From: Candidatus Alistipes faecavium
Lineage (GTDB): Bacteria; Bacteroidota; Bacteroidia; Bacteroidales; Rikenellaceae
Assembly (NCBI GenBank): GCA_019118605.1
Contig: DWYP01000045.1
Location: forward strand, 1-37,263
Direction of reading: 5' to 3'
DNA: 37,263 nucleotides
Each line of letters opens with the position of its first letter. Position 1 is the first letter of the stretch. Positions 1 through 8,573 of this stretch are shown here, one piece after another. Both the position numbers and the translations under genes were made by a program. Below the pieces are notes generated by a model that saw only the letters and a list, made by a program, of their open reading frames with translations, made no database searches and was not told the origin of the DNA.

Positions 1-1528
1 ACTCGGTGATGGCGTCGAGGGCCTTCTTCACGGCGGCCTCGTCGCGCGAAGCGCGCAGCTCCTTCAGGCGCTTGATCTGGCTCTCGCGTACGGCGGTGTT
101 GTCCACGGCGAGGATGTCGATCGGGGCCTCCTTCTCCAGACGGTACTCGTTCAGGCCGATGATCTTCTCCTCGCCGGAGTCGATGCGTGCCTGCTTGCGG
201 GCCGAAGCCTCCTCGATACGCATCTTCGGAATGCCCGTCTCGATGGCCTTGGCCATGCCTCCGAGCTTCTCGATCTCCTGGATGTGCTCCCAGGCCTTGT
301 GGGCGATCTCGTTGGTGAGGGTCTCGACGTAGTACGAGCCGGCCCACGGGTCGACCTCACGGCATACGGAGGTCTCCTCCTGGATGTAGATCTGCGTGTT
401 GCGGGCGATACGCGCCGAGAAGTCGGTCGGCAGGGCGATGGCCTCGTCCAGGGCGTTGGTGTGCAGCGACTGGGTGTGACCCAGGGCGGCGCCCATGGCC
501 TCGATGGCCGTACGAGCGACGTTGTTGAAGGGATCCTGCTCGGTGAGCGACCATCCCGAGGTCTGCGAGTGGGTGCGCAGTGCGAGCGACTTGGGGTTCT
601 TGGGGTTGAACTGCTTGACGATCTTTGCCCAGAGCATGCGGGCTGCGCGCATCTTGGCGATCTCCATGAAGTGGTTCATGCCGATTGCCCAGAAGAACGA
701 CAGGCGCGGGGCGAAGGCGTCGATCGACATCCCGGCGTTGATTCCGGCGCGGAGGTACTCCAGACCGTCGGCCAGCGTGTATGCGAGCTCGATGTCGGCC
801 GTGGCGCCGGCCTCCTGCATGTGGTATCCCGAGATCGAGATGGAGTTGAACTTGGGCATGTTCTTCGAGGTGTACTCGAAGATGTCGGCGATGATTCGCA
901 TCGAGAACTCGGGCGGATAGATATAGGTGTTGCGCACCATGAACTCCTTGAGGATGTCGTTCTGGATCGTACCCGAAAGCTGGTCGAGGGTGCAGCCCTG
1001 CTCCAGACCCGTAACGATGTAGAATGCCAGGACGGGCAGCACGGCGCCGTTCATGGTCATCGACACGGACATCTTGTCCAGGGGGATTCCGTTGAAGAGC
1101 ACCTTCATGTCCTCGACGGAGCAGATCGACACGCCGGCCTTTCCGACGTCGCCCACCACGCGCGGGTGGTCGGCGTCGTAACCGCGGTGCGTAGCCAGGT
1201 CGAAGGCCACCGACAGACCCTTCTGTCCGGCGGCGAGGTTGCGGCGGTAGAATGCGTTGGACTCCTCGGCGGTCGAGAATCCGGCATACTGGCGGATGGT
1301 CCACGGACGCATCACGTACATCGTCGAATAGGGCCCGCGGAGGAACGGGGCGATACCTGCGGCATAGTTCAGGTGCTCCATTCCTTCGAGGTCTTCGGCC
1401 GTATAGGTCCCTTTGACGGGAATGCGCTCGGCCGTCAGCCACGGCTCCACATGTCCGCAGCCTTTCGAGGCGCAGCAGCTCTTCTGCTGGCCTGCGTCGT
1501 ATTTGAGTTCTGAAAATTTGGCTCTCAT
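1..1528 (-). CDS. mutB: Methylmalonyl-CoA mutase large (catalytic) subunit, 3' end cut by window edge
   Basis: Catalytic subunit of the adenosylcobalamin enzyme that interconverts succinyl-CoA and (R)-methylmalonyl-CoA in the cytoplasm, the key step of succinate-to-propionate metabolism in Bacteroidota. The 509 codons present read through the TIM-barrel substrate domain: [12 protein letters not shown] near the N-terminus, FSMRII (the conserved Arg) and [10 protein letters not shown] with the paired active-site Tyr and His at about residues 235-236. The family is about 700-720 residues, so the C-terminal B12-binding domain with DxHxxG lies outside the window. ATG at 1528 starts MRAKFSEL. The gene follows mutA after 93 bp with no terminator, so the two are probably one operon. 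The 93-bp gap holds a 15-nt palindrome (1609-1623) overlapping the mutA stop. Confidence 0.97.
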   Translation of the reverse strand, partial: MRAKFSELKYDAGQQKSCCASKGCGHVEPWLTAERIPVKGTYTAEDLEGMEHLNYAAGIAPFLRGPYSTMYVMRPWTIRQYAGFSTAEESNAFYRRNLAAGQKGLSVAFDLATHRGYDADHPRVVGDVGKAGVSICSVEDMKVLFNGIPLDKMSVSMTMNGAVLPVLAFYIVTGLEQGCTLDQLSGTIQNDILKEFMVRNTYIYPPEFSMRIIADIFEYTSKNMPKFNSISISGYHMQEAGATADIELAYTLADGLEYLRAGINAGMSIDAFAPRLSFFWAIGMNHFMEIAKMRAARMLWAKIVKQFNPKNPKSLALRTHSQTSGWSLTEQDPFNNVARTAIEAMGAALGHTQSLHTNALDEAIALPTDFSARIARNTQIYIQEETSVCREVDPWAGSYYVETLTNEIAHKAWEHIQEIEKLGGMAKAIETGIPKMRIEEASARKQARIDSGEEKIIGLNEYRLEKEAPIDILAVDNTAVRESQIKRLKELRASRDEAAVKKALDAITE

Positions 1529-1621
1529 GATCGTAGTGCAAAAGTTTTGTTCGGGCGGCGGCACCTTCCGGGAAGCGGCGCTTCCCGCGGGCGTCCGCGG
1601 CCCATAAAAAGCACTCAGTGC

Positions 1622-3469
1622 TTAGATTCCCATCTCTTTAAGGTAAAACTTCAGGGTTTCGAGGACGTTCGACTTCACGTTGATGAAGTTCGTAATGCCC
1701 TGGGCCTCCAGCTCGGGGGTGCAGGCCGGGGCGCCGGCCACCACGAGAATGGCCTTGCCGCCGAGCAGCTCCTTGACTTTCGGCGCCACCTCGGCGTAGT
1801 CGTCGTCCGAGGCGCAAACCACCACGATTTCGGCTTTCGAGTCGAGAGCGGCCTTGACGCCCTCCTCGACCGACTTGAAGAAGGTGTTGTCCTGCACGCG
1901 GATTCCGGCGCAGGCGAAGAAGTTGCACGAGAACTGTGCGCGGGCGCGTGCCATGGCGAGGCTTCCGCAGGTGAGCATGAAGGCCTTGGGCTGCTTTCCC
2001 GAGCGGTCGACGTGCAGACGCATCGCTTCGAAGGCCATGGCGCCGCGGTAGGGAGCCAGGGTGTTTCCTTCGGCCGTCGGGCGCGTCACGGCCTCGGCGG
2101 TGATGGCCTTGTCGGCGACCTCCGTGAAGTTGGGGTACTGGTTGGCGCCGAGGAGGATCTGGCGGCGCGTGGCGATGGCCTTGTCCTTTGCTGCGGCCGA
2201 CGCCTCGATGCGCTCCTTGATGTATCCGGCCTTGTAGGCTGCGGTGTATCCGCCCTTCTGCTCGACCTCGAGGAAGAGCTTCCATGCCTCGGCGGCGATC
2301 GACTGCGTGAGGTTCTCGACGTAGTACGAACCGCCTGCGGGGTCTACCACCTGGTCGAAGTGCGACTCGTGCTTGAGCAGCAGCTCGACGTTGCGGGCGA
2401 TGCGCTTCGAGAATTCGGTCGGGGTTTCGAAGGCGGCGTCGAAGGGCGTGACTTCGAGCGAGTGTACGCCGCCGATGGCTGCCGACATGGCCTCGGTCGT
2501 GCCGCGGAGCATGTTCACGTAGGGATCGTAAACGGTCTGGTTCCAGTCGGCCGTGCGGGCGTGGATCATCATCTTGCAGGCGCAGTTCTTCTCGGGGTTG
2601 TATCCCTTGACGATGTTCGCCCAGAGCATGCGGGCTGCGCGGAACTTGGCGATCTCCATGAAGTAGTTCGAGGTCACCGAGAAGGAGAAGCGCAGCTTGC
2701 GGGCGGCGGTCTCGGCGTCGATTCCGGCGTCGGTCAGGCGGGCCATGTAGTCGTTACCGGCCGCGAGGGCGAATGCGAGCTCCTCGACGATGGTCGATCC
2801 GGCGTTTGCGAAGATGCCGGCCGAGATGCTGACGATGCGGATGTGCTTGTACTCCTTCGTGCGTTCGATGAGCGAGGCGATCTTTGCGAAGCACTTCTCG
2901 CCGTTCGGGGAGCAGAAGTCGCCTTTCTGCGAGAGTCCCTTGACGATGGGGTCGATGACGAATGCCACCTGTGCCTCGGCGATGAGACCCTCCTTTTCGA
3001 GCTTGTCGAGCACCAGGTCGGCGACGTGTCCGACGTGTGCGCCGCAGAAGGTGATCTCGATGGCCGGGATGTGGATGTCATGCAGCAGGGTGTCGAGTTC
3101 CTCGGCCGAGAACTCCTCCCGGGCGATGGCGAACCCGAGGGAGTCGACTCCGGAGTTGAGGAGTTTGAGCGCTTCGGCGTTTGCTTCTGCGGGGCATTTG
3201 ACCTCGATGGTCTGATGGATGTGCCAGCGGTTGTGGGCACGTGTGCCCCGCACATAGGGGAACTCGCCTGCCTGCGAGCCCAGGAACTGGATGCCTTCGA
3301 GGTTTTCGGCGCGGTAGTAGGGGCGGACGTTGAATCCTTCGCCCGTACGCCACACCAGTTTGCGCTCGTAGTCGGCACCTTTCAGGTCGGCTGTGATCAC
3401 CTCTTCCCACTTCTCGGTCGGGACCGGCGGGAATTCGGTGAACAGCTTTTCACGATTGGAATTAGCCAT
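1622..3469 (-). CDS. mutA: Methylmalonyl-CoA mutase small subunit
   Basis: Non-catalytic partner of MutB in the heterodimeric mutase. The 615-residue length is typical of the small subunit. The N-terminal two thirds resemble the mutase TIM barrel (WRTGEGFNVRPYY, TADWNQTVYDPYVNMLRG, VDPAGGSYYVE). The last ~130 residues have the fold pattern of the cobalamin domain but lack the B12-ligating DxHxxG motif, as expected for this subunit. The ATG at 3469 (MANSNREKLF) is the only plausible start. A TTTG-N22-TACCTTTA promoter candidate lies 53 bp upstream. It is first in the mutA-mutB pair and diverges from glnN across 531 bp. Confidence 0.97.
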   Translation of the reverse strand: MANSNREKLFTEFPPVPTEKWEEVITADLKGADYERKLVWRTGEGFNVRPYYRAENLEGIQFLGSQAGEFPYVRGTRAHNRWHIHQTIEVKCPAEANAEALKLLNSGVDSLGFAIAREEFSAEELDTLLHDIHIPAIEITFCGAHVGHVADLVLDKLEKEGLIAEAQVAFVIDPIVKGLSQKGDFCSPNGEKCFAKIASLIERTKEYKHIRIVSISAGIFANAGSTIVEELAFALAAGNDYMARLTDAGIDAETAARKLRFSFSVTSNYFMEIAKFRAARMLWANIVKGYNPEKNCACKMMIHARTADWNQTVYDPYVNMLRGTTEAMSAAIGGVHSLEVTPFDAAFETPTEFSKRIARNVELLLKHESHFDQVVDPAGGSYYVENLTQSIAAEAWKLFLEVEQKGGYTAAYKAGYIKERIEASAAAKDKAIATRRQILLGANQYPNFTEVADKAITAEAVTRPTAEGNTLAPYRGAMAFEAMRLHVDRSGKQPKAFMLTCGSLAMARARAQFSCNFFACAGIRVQDNTFFKSVEEGVKAALDSKAEIVVVCASDDDYAEVAPKVKELLGGKAILVVAGAPACTPELEAQGITNFINVKSNVLETLKFYLKEMGI

Positions 3470-3521
3470 AACAGTTGAGAGATTAGTATGAGTGATTTAT
3501 CCTGTGTTTCGAAATTGCACG

Positions 3522-3555
3522 TAAAGGTACAAAATAATTGTCGAATTGTAACAAA
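3522..3555 (-). promoter_or_regulatory. Candidate mutA promoter (-33/-7 Bacteroidota type)
   Basis: On the minus strand TTTG (3555-3552) is followed after 22 nt by TACCTTTA (3529-3522), one mismatch from TAnnTTTG. It predicts a leader of about 45-50 nt for mutA. Its position and the absence of any other good box in the gap support it; there are no transcript data. Confidence 0.5.
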
Positions 3556-3877
3556 AAGATGTTAACAAAATAACAGTGACAAGGGGTTTTTCTGGATGCT
3601 CCGCCCCGGCGCCGGTCGTCCGCGCGGGATGCACGGCCTGTCACGGCAGGGGAAATACAGTTGAATAATCATACGAAATACCCTCAAAAACCGCGAAAAA
3701 CAAAAATGCGATATTTTTGCGATGCGGCCGAAAAAATATGCCTGTTTTCGAGAAATGGCCCCTAAAAATCGGCCGTCGGGCGAAAAAATGACGTCATTTC
3801 CGGGAAATCGGCGAAAAAAAATCGGTGTTTTTCGAAAAAAAGCGATTTTTGCGTGTATAACGATTTTGGAATTTTTC
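3556..3877. promoter_or_regulatory. mutA-glnN divergent intergenic region with overlapping palindromes and A-tracts
   Basis: No gene is visible here. The part from about 3680 to 3860 is crowded with A/T tracts of 5-8 bases in an otherwise GC-rich genome, many spaced roughly 10 or 20 bp apart, which would favour intrinsic curvature. Two perfect palindromes interlock: a 14-mer with core TGACGTCA at 3786-3799 and ATTTCC-G-GGAAAT at 3796-3808, centred about 9.5 bp apart. TTTTTCGAAAAA at 3828-3839 is a third. They lie 40-90 bp upstream of the glnN -7 box, a normal place for activator or repressor sites. The binding protein is unknown. Confidence 0.5.
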
Positions 3878-3885
3878 TACATTTG
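3878..3885 (+). promoter_or_regulatory. Candidate glnN -7 promoter element
   Basis: TACATTTG is a perfect TAnnTTTG. No well-spaced TTTG -33 element is seen, which is compatible with activator-dependent transcription. It predicts a leader of about 110 nt. Confidence 0.55.
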
Positions 3886-4000
3886 CATCCGGAAAGGGGC
3901 GGGCCTTGCGGAGTGCTCCGCTGCGAAGGAACACCTCCGGTGCTTTCCCCGCTCCCGATCCTCCGTAACCCCGGTATTGCGAAACGTCAAATTCGAAACT
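3886..4000 (+). promoter_or_regulatory. Structured glnN leader
   Basis: The ~110-nt untranslated leader contains GCGGAG-TG-CTCCGC (3908-3921) and a second weaker hairpin built on CACC/GGTG just after it. An open frame runs through the leader from 3722 in the glnN frame, but its composition is low-complexity and unlike GSIII, so it is read as untranslated. A role in control is inference. Confidence 0.35.
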
Positions 4001-6181
4001 ATGTCATCATTGCTCCGATTCAAGATGGTCGATGCGGCGATCAACCACACGGCCGTAGAAGTGAAGGCCCCCGAAGGGCGGCCCTCGGATTATTTCGGCG
4101 AGAAGGTCTTCGGCCGCGCGGCCATGCGCAAGTACCTCGACAAACAAACCTACGAGGCGCTGCTCGACACGATGGAACACCGCACGCCGCTGACGCGCGA
4201 GGTGGCCGACAGCATCGCCGCCGGGATGCGCCAGTGGGCCCTCGAACACGGCGCCGACCACTATACCCACTGGTTCCAGCCCCTGACGGGCGGCACGGCC
4301 GAGAAACACGACGCCTTCGCCGAGCCCGACGGACATGGAGGCGTCCTGGAGGAGTTCTCCGGGAAGCTGCTCGTGCAGCAGGAGCCCGATGCCTCGTCGT
4401 TCCCCAACGGCGGCATCCGCAACACGTTCGAGGCCCGCGGCTATTCGGCGTGGGATCCCGCCTCGCCGGCCTTCATCGTCGACACGACGCTCTGCATCCC
4501 GACGGTCTTCATCGCCTATACGGGCGAGGCGCTCGACTACAAGGTGCCGCTGCTGCGCTCGCTGACGGCCATCGACCAGGCAGCCACCGAGGTGTGCCAC
4601 TACTTCGACAAGAACGTCCAGAAGGTCTTCTCCTATCTGGGTTGGGAGCAGGAGTACTTCCTTGTCGACGAGAGCCTCTGGGCCGTGCGCCCCGACCTGA
4701 TGCTCACGGGCCGCACGCTCATGGGCCACGAGTCGGCCAAGAACCAGCAGCTCGAAGACCACTACTTCGGGGCGATCCCCGCACGGGTGATGTCCTTCAT
4801 GCGCGACCTCGAGTACGAGTGCCTGAAGCTGGGCATCCCGGTCAAGACGCGCCACAACGAGGTGGCCCCGAACCAGTTCGAGCTGGCTCCGGTCTACGAG
4901 GAGGCCAACCTTGCCAACGACCACAACCAGCTGCTGATGACCGTGATGGACAAGATCGCCCGGCGCCACCAGTTCCGGGTGCTGCTGCACGAAAAGCCCT
5001 TCAAGGGGATCAACGGCTCGGGCAAGCACAACAACTGGTCGCTCGGAACCGATACGGGCGTGAACCTCCTGGGCCCGGGGCGCAACGCCTCGGAGAACCT
5101 GCAGTTCATCACCTTCCTCGTCAACGTGATCTCGGCGGTCTACAAGCACAACGGGCTGCTCAAGGCGTCGATCATGAGCGCGACGAACGCCCATCGTCTG
5201 GGCGCGCACGAGGCGCCCCCGGCAATCATCTCGACCTTCCTGGGGTCGCAGGTCTCGGCGGTGCTCGACAAGCTGGCCGCCTCGAAGAGCGACGATGCCA
5301 TCCGCTTCGATGCCAAGAGCGTCTTCCGCATGAGCGGCATCGCGCATATCCCGACGCTGCTGCTCGACAACACCGACCGCAACCGCACCTCGCCCTTCGC
5401 CTTTACGGGCAACCGCTTCGAGTTCCGGGCCGTGGGGTCGTCGGACAACTGCGCCGAGGCGATGATCGTGCTCAATACGGCTGTTGCCGACGAGCTGACG
5501 GCCTTCCGGAAGAATGTCGACGCGAAGATCGAGGGCGGCATGAAGAAGGAGAAGGCGATCTACGAGACGCTCAAGCAGATGATCAAGGCCTGCCAGCCGA
5601 TCCGTTTCGACGGCAACGGCTACTCGGAGGAGTGGAAGGCCGAGGCGGCGCGCCGGGGCCTCGACTGCGAGACGTCGACGCCGCTGGTCTTCGACCGCTA
5701 CCTCGACAGCGAGAGCCTGCGGATGTTCGCCGACATGGGCGTCTTCTCGAAGGTCGAGGTCGAGGCCCGCACGGAGGTGAAGTGGGAGACCTATACGAAG
5801 AAGATCCAGATCGAGGGGCGCGTGCTGGGCGACCTGGTGATGAACCACATCGTGCCGATCGCCTCGAAATACGAGGCGCAGCTGCTCGACAAGGTCTACA
5901 AGATGTCGCAGATCCCGGGGCTGAATGCCGATCCCGACATCCGGCTCATCAAGAAGATCCAGGACCACACGGCGGAGATCCAGCGCCTGACGGCCGAGAT
6001 GATCGACGCGCGCAAGGTGGCCAACCGCATCGAGGATCAGCGCGAGAAGGCGATTGCCTACCACGACACCGTAGCGTCGTGCTTCGACGAGATCCGTCGG
6101 CACGTCGACAAGTTGGAGGAGATCGTCGACGACCAGATCTGGCCGCTTCCGAAGTACCGCGAACTGCTGTTCCTGCGGTAG
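4001..6181 (+). CDS. glnN: Glutamine synthetase type III
   Basis: ATP-dependent synthesis of glutamine from glutamate and ammonia in the cytoplasm, the main ammonium-assimilation enzyme of many anaerobic Bacteroidota. The 726-residue protein has GSIII length, far longer than GSI (~470). Visible GSIII blocks are FGEKVFGRAAMRKYL at the N-terminus, NGGIRNTFEARGY, LGWEQEYFLVDE, TRHNEVAPNQFELAP, NDHNQLLM and FKGINGSGKHNNWS, with a helical C-terminal extension. The start ATG at 4001 (MSSLLRFKMVD) matches the usual GSIII N-terminus; the frame is open back to 3722, but that stretch is not GSIII-like. Monocistronic: its own promoter, and a strong terminator right after it. Confidence 0.97.
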   Translation: MSSLLRFKMVDAAINHTAVEVKAPEGRPSDYFGEKVFGRAAMRKYLDKQTYEALLDTMEHRTPLTREVADSIAAGMRQWALEHGADHYTHWFQPLTGGTAEKHDAFAEPDGHGGVLEEFSGKLLVQQEPDASSFPNGGIRNTFEARGYSAWDPASPAFIVDTTLCIPTVFIAYTGEALDYKVPLLRSLTAIDQAATEVCHYFDKNVQKVFSYLGWEQEYFLVDESLWAVRPDLMLTGRTLMGHESAKNQQLEDHYFGAIPARVMSFMRDLEYECLKLGIPVKTRHNEVAPNQFELAPVYEEANLANDHNQLLMTVMDKIARRHQFRVLLHEKPFKGINGSGKHNNWSLGTDTGVNLLGPGRNASENLQFITFLVNVISAVYKHNGLLKASIMSATNAHRLGAHEAPPAIISTFLGSQVSAVLDKLAASKSDDAIRFDAKSVFRMSGIAHIPTLLLDNTDRNRTSPFAFTGNRFEFRAVGSSDNCAEAMIVLNTAVADELTAFRKNVDAKIEGGMKKEKAIYETLKQMIKACQPIRFDGNGYSEEWKAEAARRGLDCETSTPLVFDRYLDSESLRMFADMGVFSKVEVEARTEVKWETYTKKIQIEGRVLGDLVMNHIVPIASKYEAQLLDKVYKMSQIPGLNADPDIRLIKKIQDHTAEIQRLTAEMIDARKVANRIEDQREKAIAYHDTVASCFDEIRRHVDKLEEIVDDQIWPLPKYRELLFLR

Positions 6182-6204
6182 CGGAGGCGTGCGATACGAC
6201 GATT

Positions 6205-6243
6205 CCGGCCGCCCGAATCACATCGGGCGGCCGGTGTTTTTTT
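6205..6243 (+). terminator. Rho-independent terminator of glnN
   Basis: Perfect 12-bp GC-rich stem (6205-6216 with 6223-6234), 6-nt loop, then TGTTTTTTT. It begins 24 bp after the glnN stop. Confidence 0.93.
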
Positions 6244-6250
6244 GCGTACG

Positions 6251-6338
6251 CGAGTTCCCGCGTGGATACACGGATTCCTGCAGGCTCCTGCAGGCTCCTG
6301 CGAGTTCCTGCGAGTTTGCGCGGGCTCCCGCGTGTTCC
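6251..6338. repeat. 10-bp degenerate tandem repeat (minisatellite)
   Basis: About nine units of a 10-bp period, consensus close to CGAGTTCCTG / CAGGCTCCTG; the four units at 6271-6310 are the best conserved. It sits between the glnN and rpsU terminators, so it is non-coding. Confidence 0.8.
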
Positions 6339-6342
6339 AATG

Positions 6343-6374
6343 AAAAAGGGGCCGATGCGACATCGACCCCTTTT
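6343..6374 (-). terminator. Terminator of rpsU (hairpin readable on both strands)
   Basis: AAAAGGGG.CGATG pairs with CATCG.CCCCTTTT around a 4-nt CGA-type loop, with one C/A mismatch on the plus strand that becomes a G-U pair on the minus strand. The T-run on the minus side fits termination 20 bp after the rpsU stop. Confidence 0.75.
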
Positions 6375-6394
6375 CTCCCGAACGGTTGCGGGAA

Positions 6395-6586
6395 TTATTC
6401 CTCTTCGCGGTACATGTGCTCCACGTAAATGGCGTGCTGCATGGCCTCGCGTTTTGCAACCGACGGCTTGGTGAAGTACTGGCGGCGGCGAAGCTCCTTC
6501 AGTACGCCCGTGCGCTCGTATTTACGTTTGAACTTCTTCAGGGCGCGCTCGATGTTCTCGCCCTCCTTTACCGGCATGATAATCAT
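6395..6586 (-). CDS. rpsU: 30S ribosomal protein bS21
   Basis: Small basic ribosomal protein of the 30S subunit, near the 3' end of 16S rRNA. The 63 residues (MIIMPVKEGENIERALKKFK... ending MYREEE) match the Bacteroidota S21 pattern and length. The start is the ATG at 6586; a longer in-frame reading exists upstream but is low-complexity and has no S21 similarity. The bases before the ATG are A-rich (AACAAAAAAAACACAGAATACT) in character and contain no Shine-Dalgarno. It lies 97 bp downstream of the HhH gene in the same direction and has its own terminator. Confidence 0.95.
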   Translation of the reverse strand: MIIMPVKEGENIERALKKFKRKYERTGVLKELRRRQYFTKPSVAKREAMQHAIYVEHMYREEE

Positions 6587-6644
6587 AGTATTCTGTGTTT
6601 TTTTTGTTGTTGTAATCGGTTTATTCTCTTTCGTAGGCTGCGGG

Positions 6645-6662
6645 AGACGCATCCCGATGCGT
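6645..6662. promoter_or_regulatory. Inverted repeat between the HhH gene and rpsU
   Basis: GACGCATC-CC-GATGCGTC is a perfect 8-bp inverted repeat 21 bp after the HhH stop and about 60 bp before the rpsU start. No T-run follows on the minus strand, so it is not a classical terminator; it could mark an mRNA end, a processing site or part of an rpsU leader. Confidence 0.4.
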
Positions 6663-6683
6663 CGTATCCCTTTTTTTGCGTGT

Positions 6684-7748
6684 CTATTCGTCGGCAGGTC
6701 CGCCTTCGGAGTTCCGGGATCCGAATTCCAGATAGGGAGCCAGCCGTGCTGCCTCCTCGCGGGTCATTATTTTCTGTTCGATCAACTCTTCAGCGGTGCT
6801 CCAACCTCCTTTCAACTGTCGTGCCTTCAAAATCTTCCGAAGCATCTGGGGCGGAATGTAGGGATGCCGTCCCATGGTTTTCGGGTCTGCAAAGTTAATA
6901 TCAATTTTCCGAATTTTGCAACTGTCGCAGTAAATTTGTTTCAAAATTTTTTCGTAGTTGTTCTCCGTAACCCCCGGGACTTCGGCGAGTTGCTCCACGC
7001 GAACGAACCCTCCGAGCCGTTCGCGGTAGCGCAGGATCGTCCCCACGGTCCGGGGCCCGATGCCGACCACGGCGCGCAGGGCCGCGGAATCGGCCGTATT
7101 GAGCTCCACGGGCTGCTCGATGGGCGGGAGTCTGCGCTCGGGGAAGAGCACATACGGTTCGAGGGCTGCGGCGACCGAATCGCTGATGACGTAGCATTCG
7201 CGCAGCTCGTCCATGTCGTAGATGCCGCTCAGATCCCTCCAACGTACGAAAATTTCGGCCTGGCGCTTCGTGAGCGCTCCGATGGCCTGCAGGTAGCGCA
7301 TGCCGACCGTGTCGATGCGGAAAGGCCTGGGCGGCAGCGGTTCGGCGATGCGCCTTCCGGTGCGGTATTCGCGGGGCGCGATGGCATACTTGCGTCCGAT
7401 GCGGATCCAGGGGCGGATTTCGCGGAACATCGAGTCGCTGATCCCGTAGCAAAGGGCCACATCCTCGGGGATGCGGAAGATCTTTCCCGAGGTGCGGTAT
7501 TTCAGCAGGCTGACGGCCTCGTACTTTGTGAACCCCAGCTTCAGGAGGTCATCGTATCCGACCGTGTTGGGGTCGAAGTGGAAGCGCACGATGCTGTCCC
7601 GGCGCAGCTCCATCTCCGCCTCGGCGATGCGTGCGGCCGCCGAATCGGCCCTGGGGCGTGCGAGAAACAGTACGGCGACGAGCAGCCCGGCCAGCGGCAG
7701 GAATACCGCGACCGCGCGTATTTCGCGCTCGGAGAAGAACCGTGCCAT
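6684..7748 (-). CDS. Helix-hairpin-helix (ComEA-like) DNA-binding protein, membrane-anchored
   Basis: 354 residues. A single membrane segment near residues 11-30 (AVAVFLPLAGLLVAVLFL) puts the rest outside the cytoplasm. It is followed by repeated helix-hairpin-helix units: FDPNTVGYDDLLKLGFTKYEA near residue 58, a middle pair, and the clearest one, VELNTADSAALRAVVGIGPRT, at about residue 215, with two more to the C-terminus (INFADPKTMGRHPYI). ComEA-type HhH modules bind DNA non-specifically in competence systems; whether this protein acts in uptake is unknown. Such multi-HhH proteins are common in Bacteroidota. It starts 6 bp after the murQ stop, so it is probably co-transcribed with murKQ. 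Confidence 0.85.
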   Translation of the reverse strand: MARFFSEREIRAVAVFLPLAGLLVAVLFLARPRADSAAARIAEAEMELRRDSIVRFHFDPNTVGYDDLLKLGFTKYEAVSLLKYRTSGKIFRIPEDVALCYGISDSMFREIRPWIRIGRKYAIAPREYRTGRRIAEPLPPRPFRIDTVGMRYLQAIGALTKRQAEIFVRWRDLSGIYDMDELRECYVISDSVAAALEPYVLFPERRLPPIEQPVELNTADSAALRAVVGIGPRTVGTILRYRERLGGFVRVEQLAEVPGVTENNYEKILKQIYCDSCKIRKIDINFADPKTMGRHPYIPPQMLRKILKARQLKGGWSTAEELIEQKIMTREEAARLAPYLEFGSRNSEGGPADE

Positions 7749-7754
7749 GCGGAG

Positions 7755-8573
7755 CTATTTTTTTGCGTGTTCGAGGGCCTCTTTCACCGAGCCCCATTCG
7801 AGCAGCAGCGCCCGGGCGTGCTCGGCGTCGAGTCCTGTGCTCTCGGCCACCATGCGCGTGCCGCGGTCGACGAGCTTGTCGTTTGTGAGCTGCATGTTGA
7901 CCATGCGGTTGCCTTCCACGCGGCCCAGACGGATCATCACGGCCGTCGAGAGCATGTTGAGCATCAGCTTCTGGGCCGTTCCGGCCTTCATGCGCGTCGA
8001 CCCGGTGACGAATTCGGGCCCGACGACGGCCTCCAGGGCATATTCCGACTCGGCGGCCACCGCGGAATCGGGGTTGCAGGTCACGGCTCCGGTGAGCATC
8101 CCTTCGCGGCGCGCCGTGCGCAGTCCTCCGACCACATAGGGCGTCGTTCCCGACGCCGCGATGCCGATGAGCGTGTCGTCGGCCGTGGGGTGGTAGGGGG
8201 CCATGTCGCGCCAGGCTCCGTCCATGTCGTCCTCGGCATGCTCCACGGCCTTGCGCAGGGCGCCGTCGCCTCCGGCGATCAGTCCGATGACCAGCCCGTC
8301 GGGCACGCCGTACGTGGGCGGGAGCTCCGAGGCGTCGGTGACGCCGAGGCGTCCGCTCGTCCCGGCACCGATATAGAATATGCGGCCTCCGCGGCGCATG
8401 CGCTCGACGATACGCTCGACGAGCTGCTCCATGACCGGGATGGTTTTACGTACGGCTTCGTGTACGCGGGCGTCTTCGCGGTTGATGCCCGTCAGGATGT
8501 CGTGCACCGACATCTCCTGAAGATTGTCATAGGCCGAGGCCTGTTCGGTGACGCGCAGTTTATTTTTCTCCAT
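7755..8573 (-). CDS. murQ: N-acetylmuramic acid 6-phosphate etherase
   Basis: Cleaves the D-lactyl ether of MurNAc-6-phosphate to give GlcNAc-6-phosphate and D-lactate in cytoplasmic peptidoglycan recycling. 272 residues with one SIS domain: IFYIGAGTSGRLGVTDASELPPTYG carries the sugar-phosphate loop and the catalytic Glu of DASE, and EHAEDD carries the second conserved acid; the C-terminal helical part (GTAQKLMLNMLSTAVMI) is typical. About 25 residues shorter than E. coli MurQ. Its ATG lies inside the end of murK (14-bp overlap), which implies translational coupling. Substrate supply comes from the adjacent kinase. Confidence 0.95.
   Translation of the reverse strand: MEKNKLRVTEQASAYDNLQEMSVHDILTGINREDARVHEAVRKTIPVMEQLVERIVERMRRGGRIFYIGAGTSGRLGVTDASELPPTYGVPDGLVIGLIAGGDGALRKAVEHAEDDMDGAWRDMAPYHPTADDTLIGIAASGTTPYVVGGLRTARREGMLTGAVTCNPDSAVAAESEYALEAVVGPEFVTGSTRMKAGTAQKLMLNMLSTAVMIRLGRVEGNRMVNMQLTNDKLVDRGTRMVAESTGLDAEHARALLLEWGSVKEALEHAKK

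Noticed and set aside
1609..1623. Palindrome AAGCACT-C-AGTGCTT at the mutA stop as a terminator
   Set aside because: Short stem with no T-run on the minus strand, and mutB follows closely; probably not terminating.
3722..4000. N-terminal extension of glnN by 93 codons
   Set aside because: Low-complexity Lys/Arg-rich sequence that crosses the -7 box; GSIII homologues start at the equivalent of 4001.
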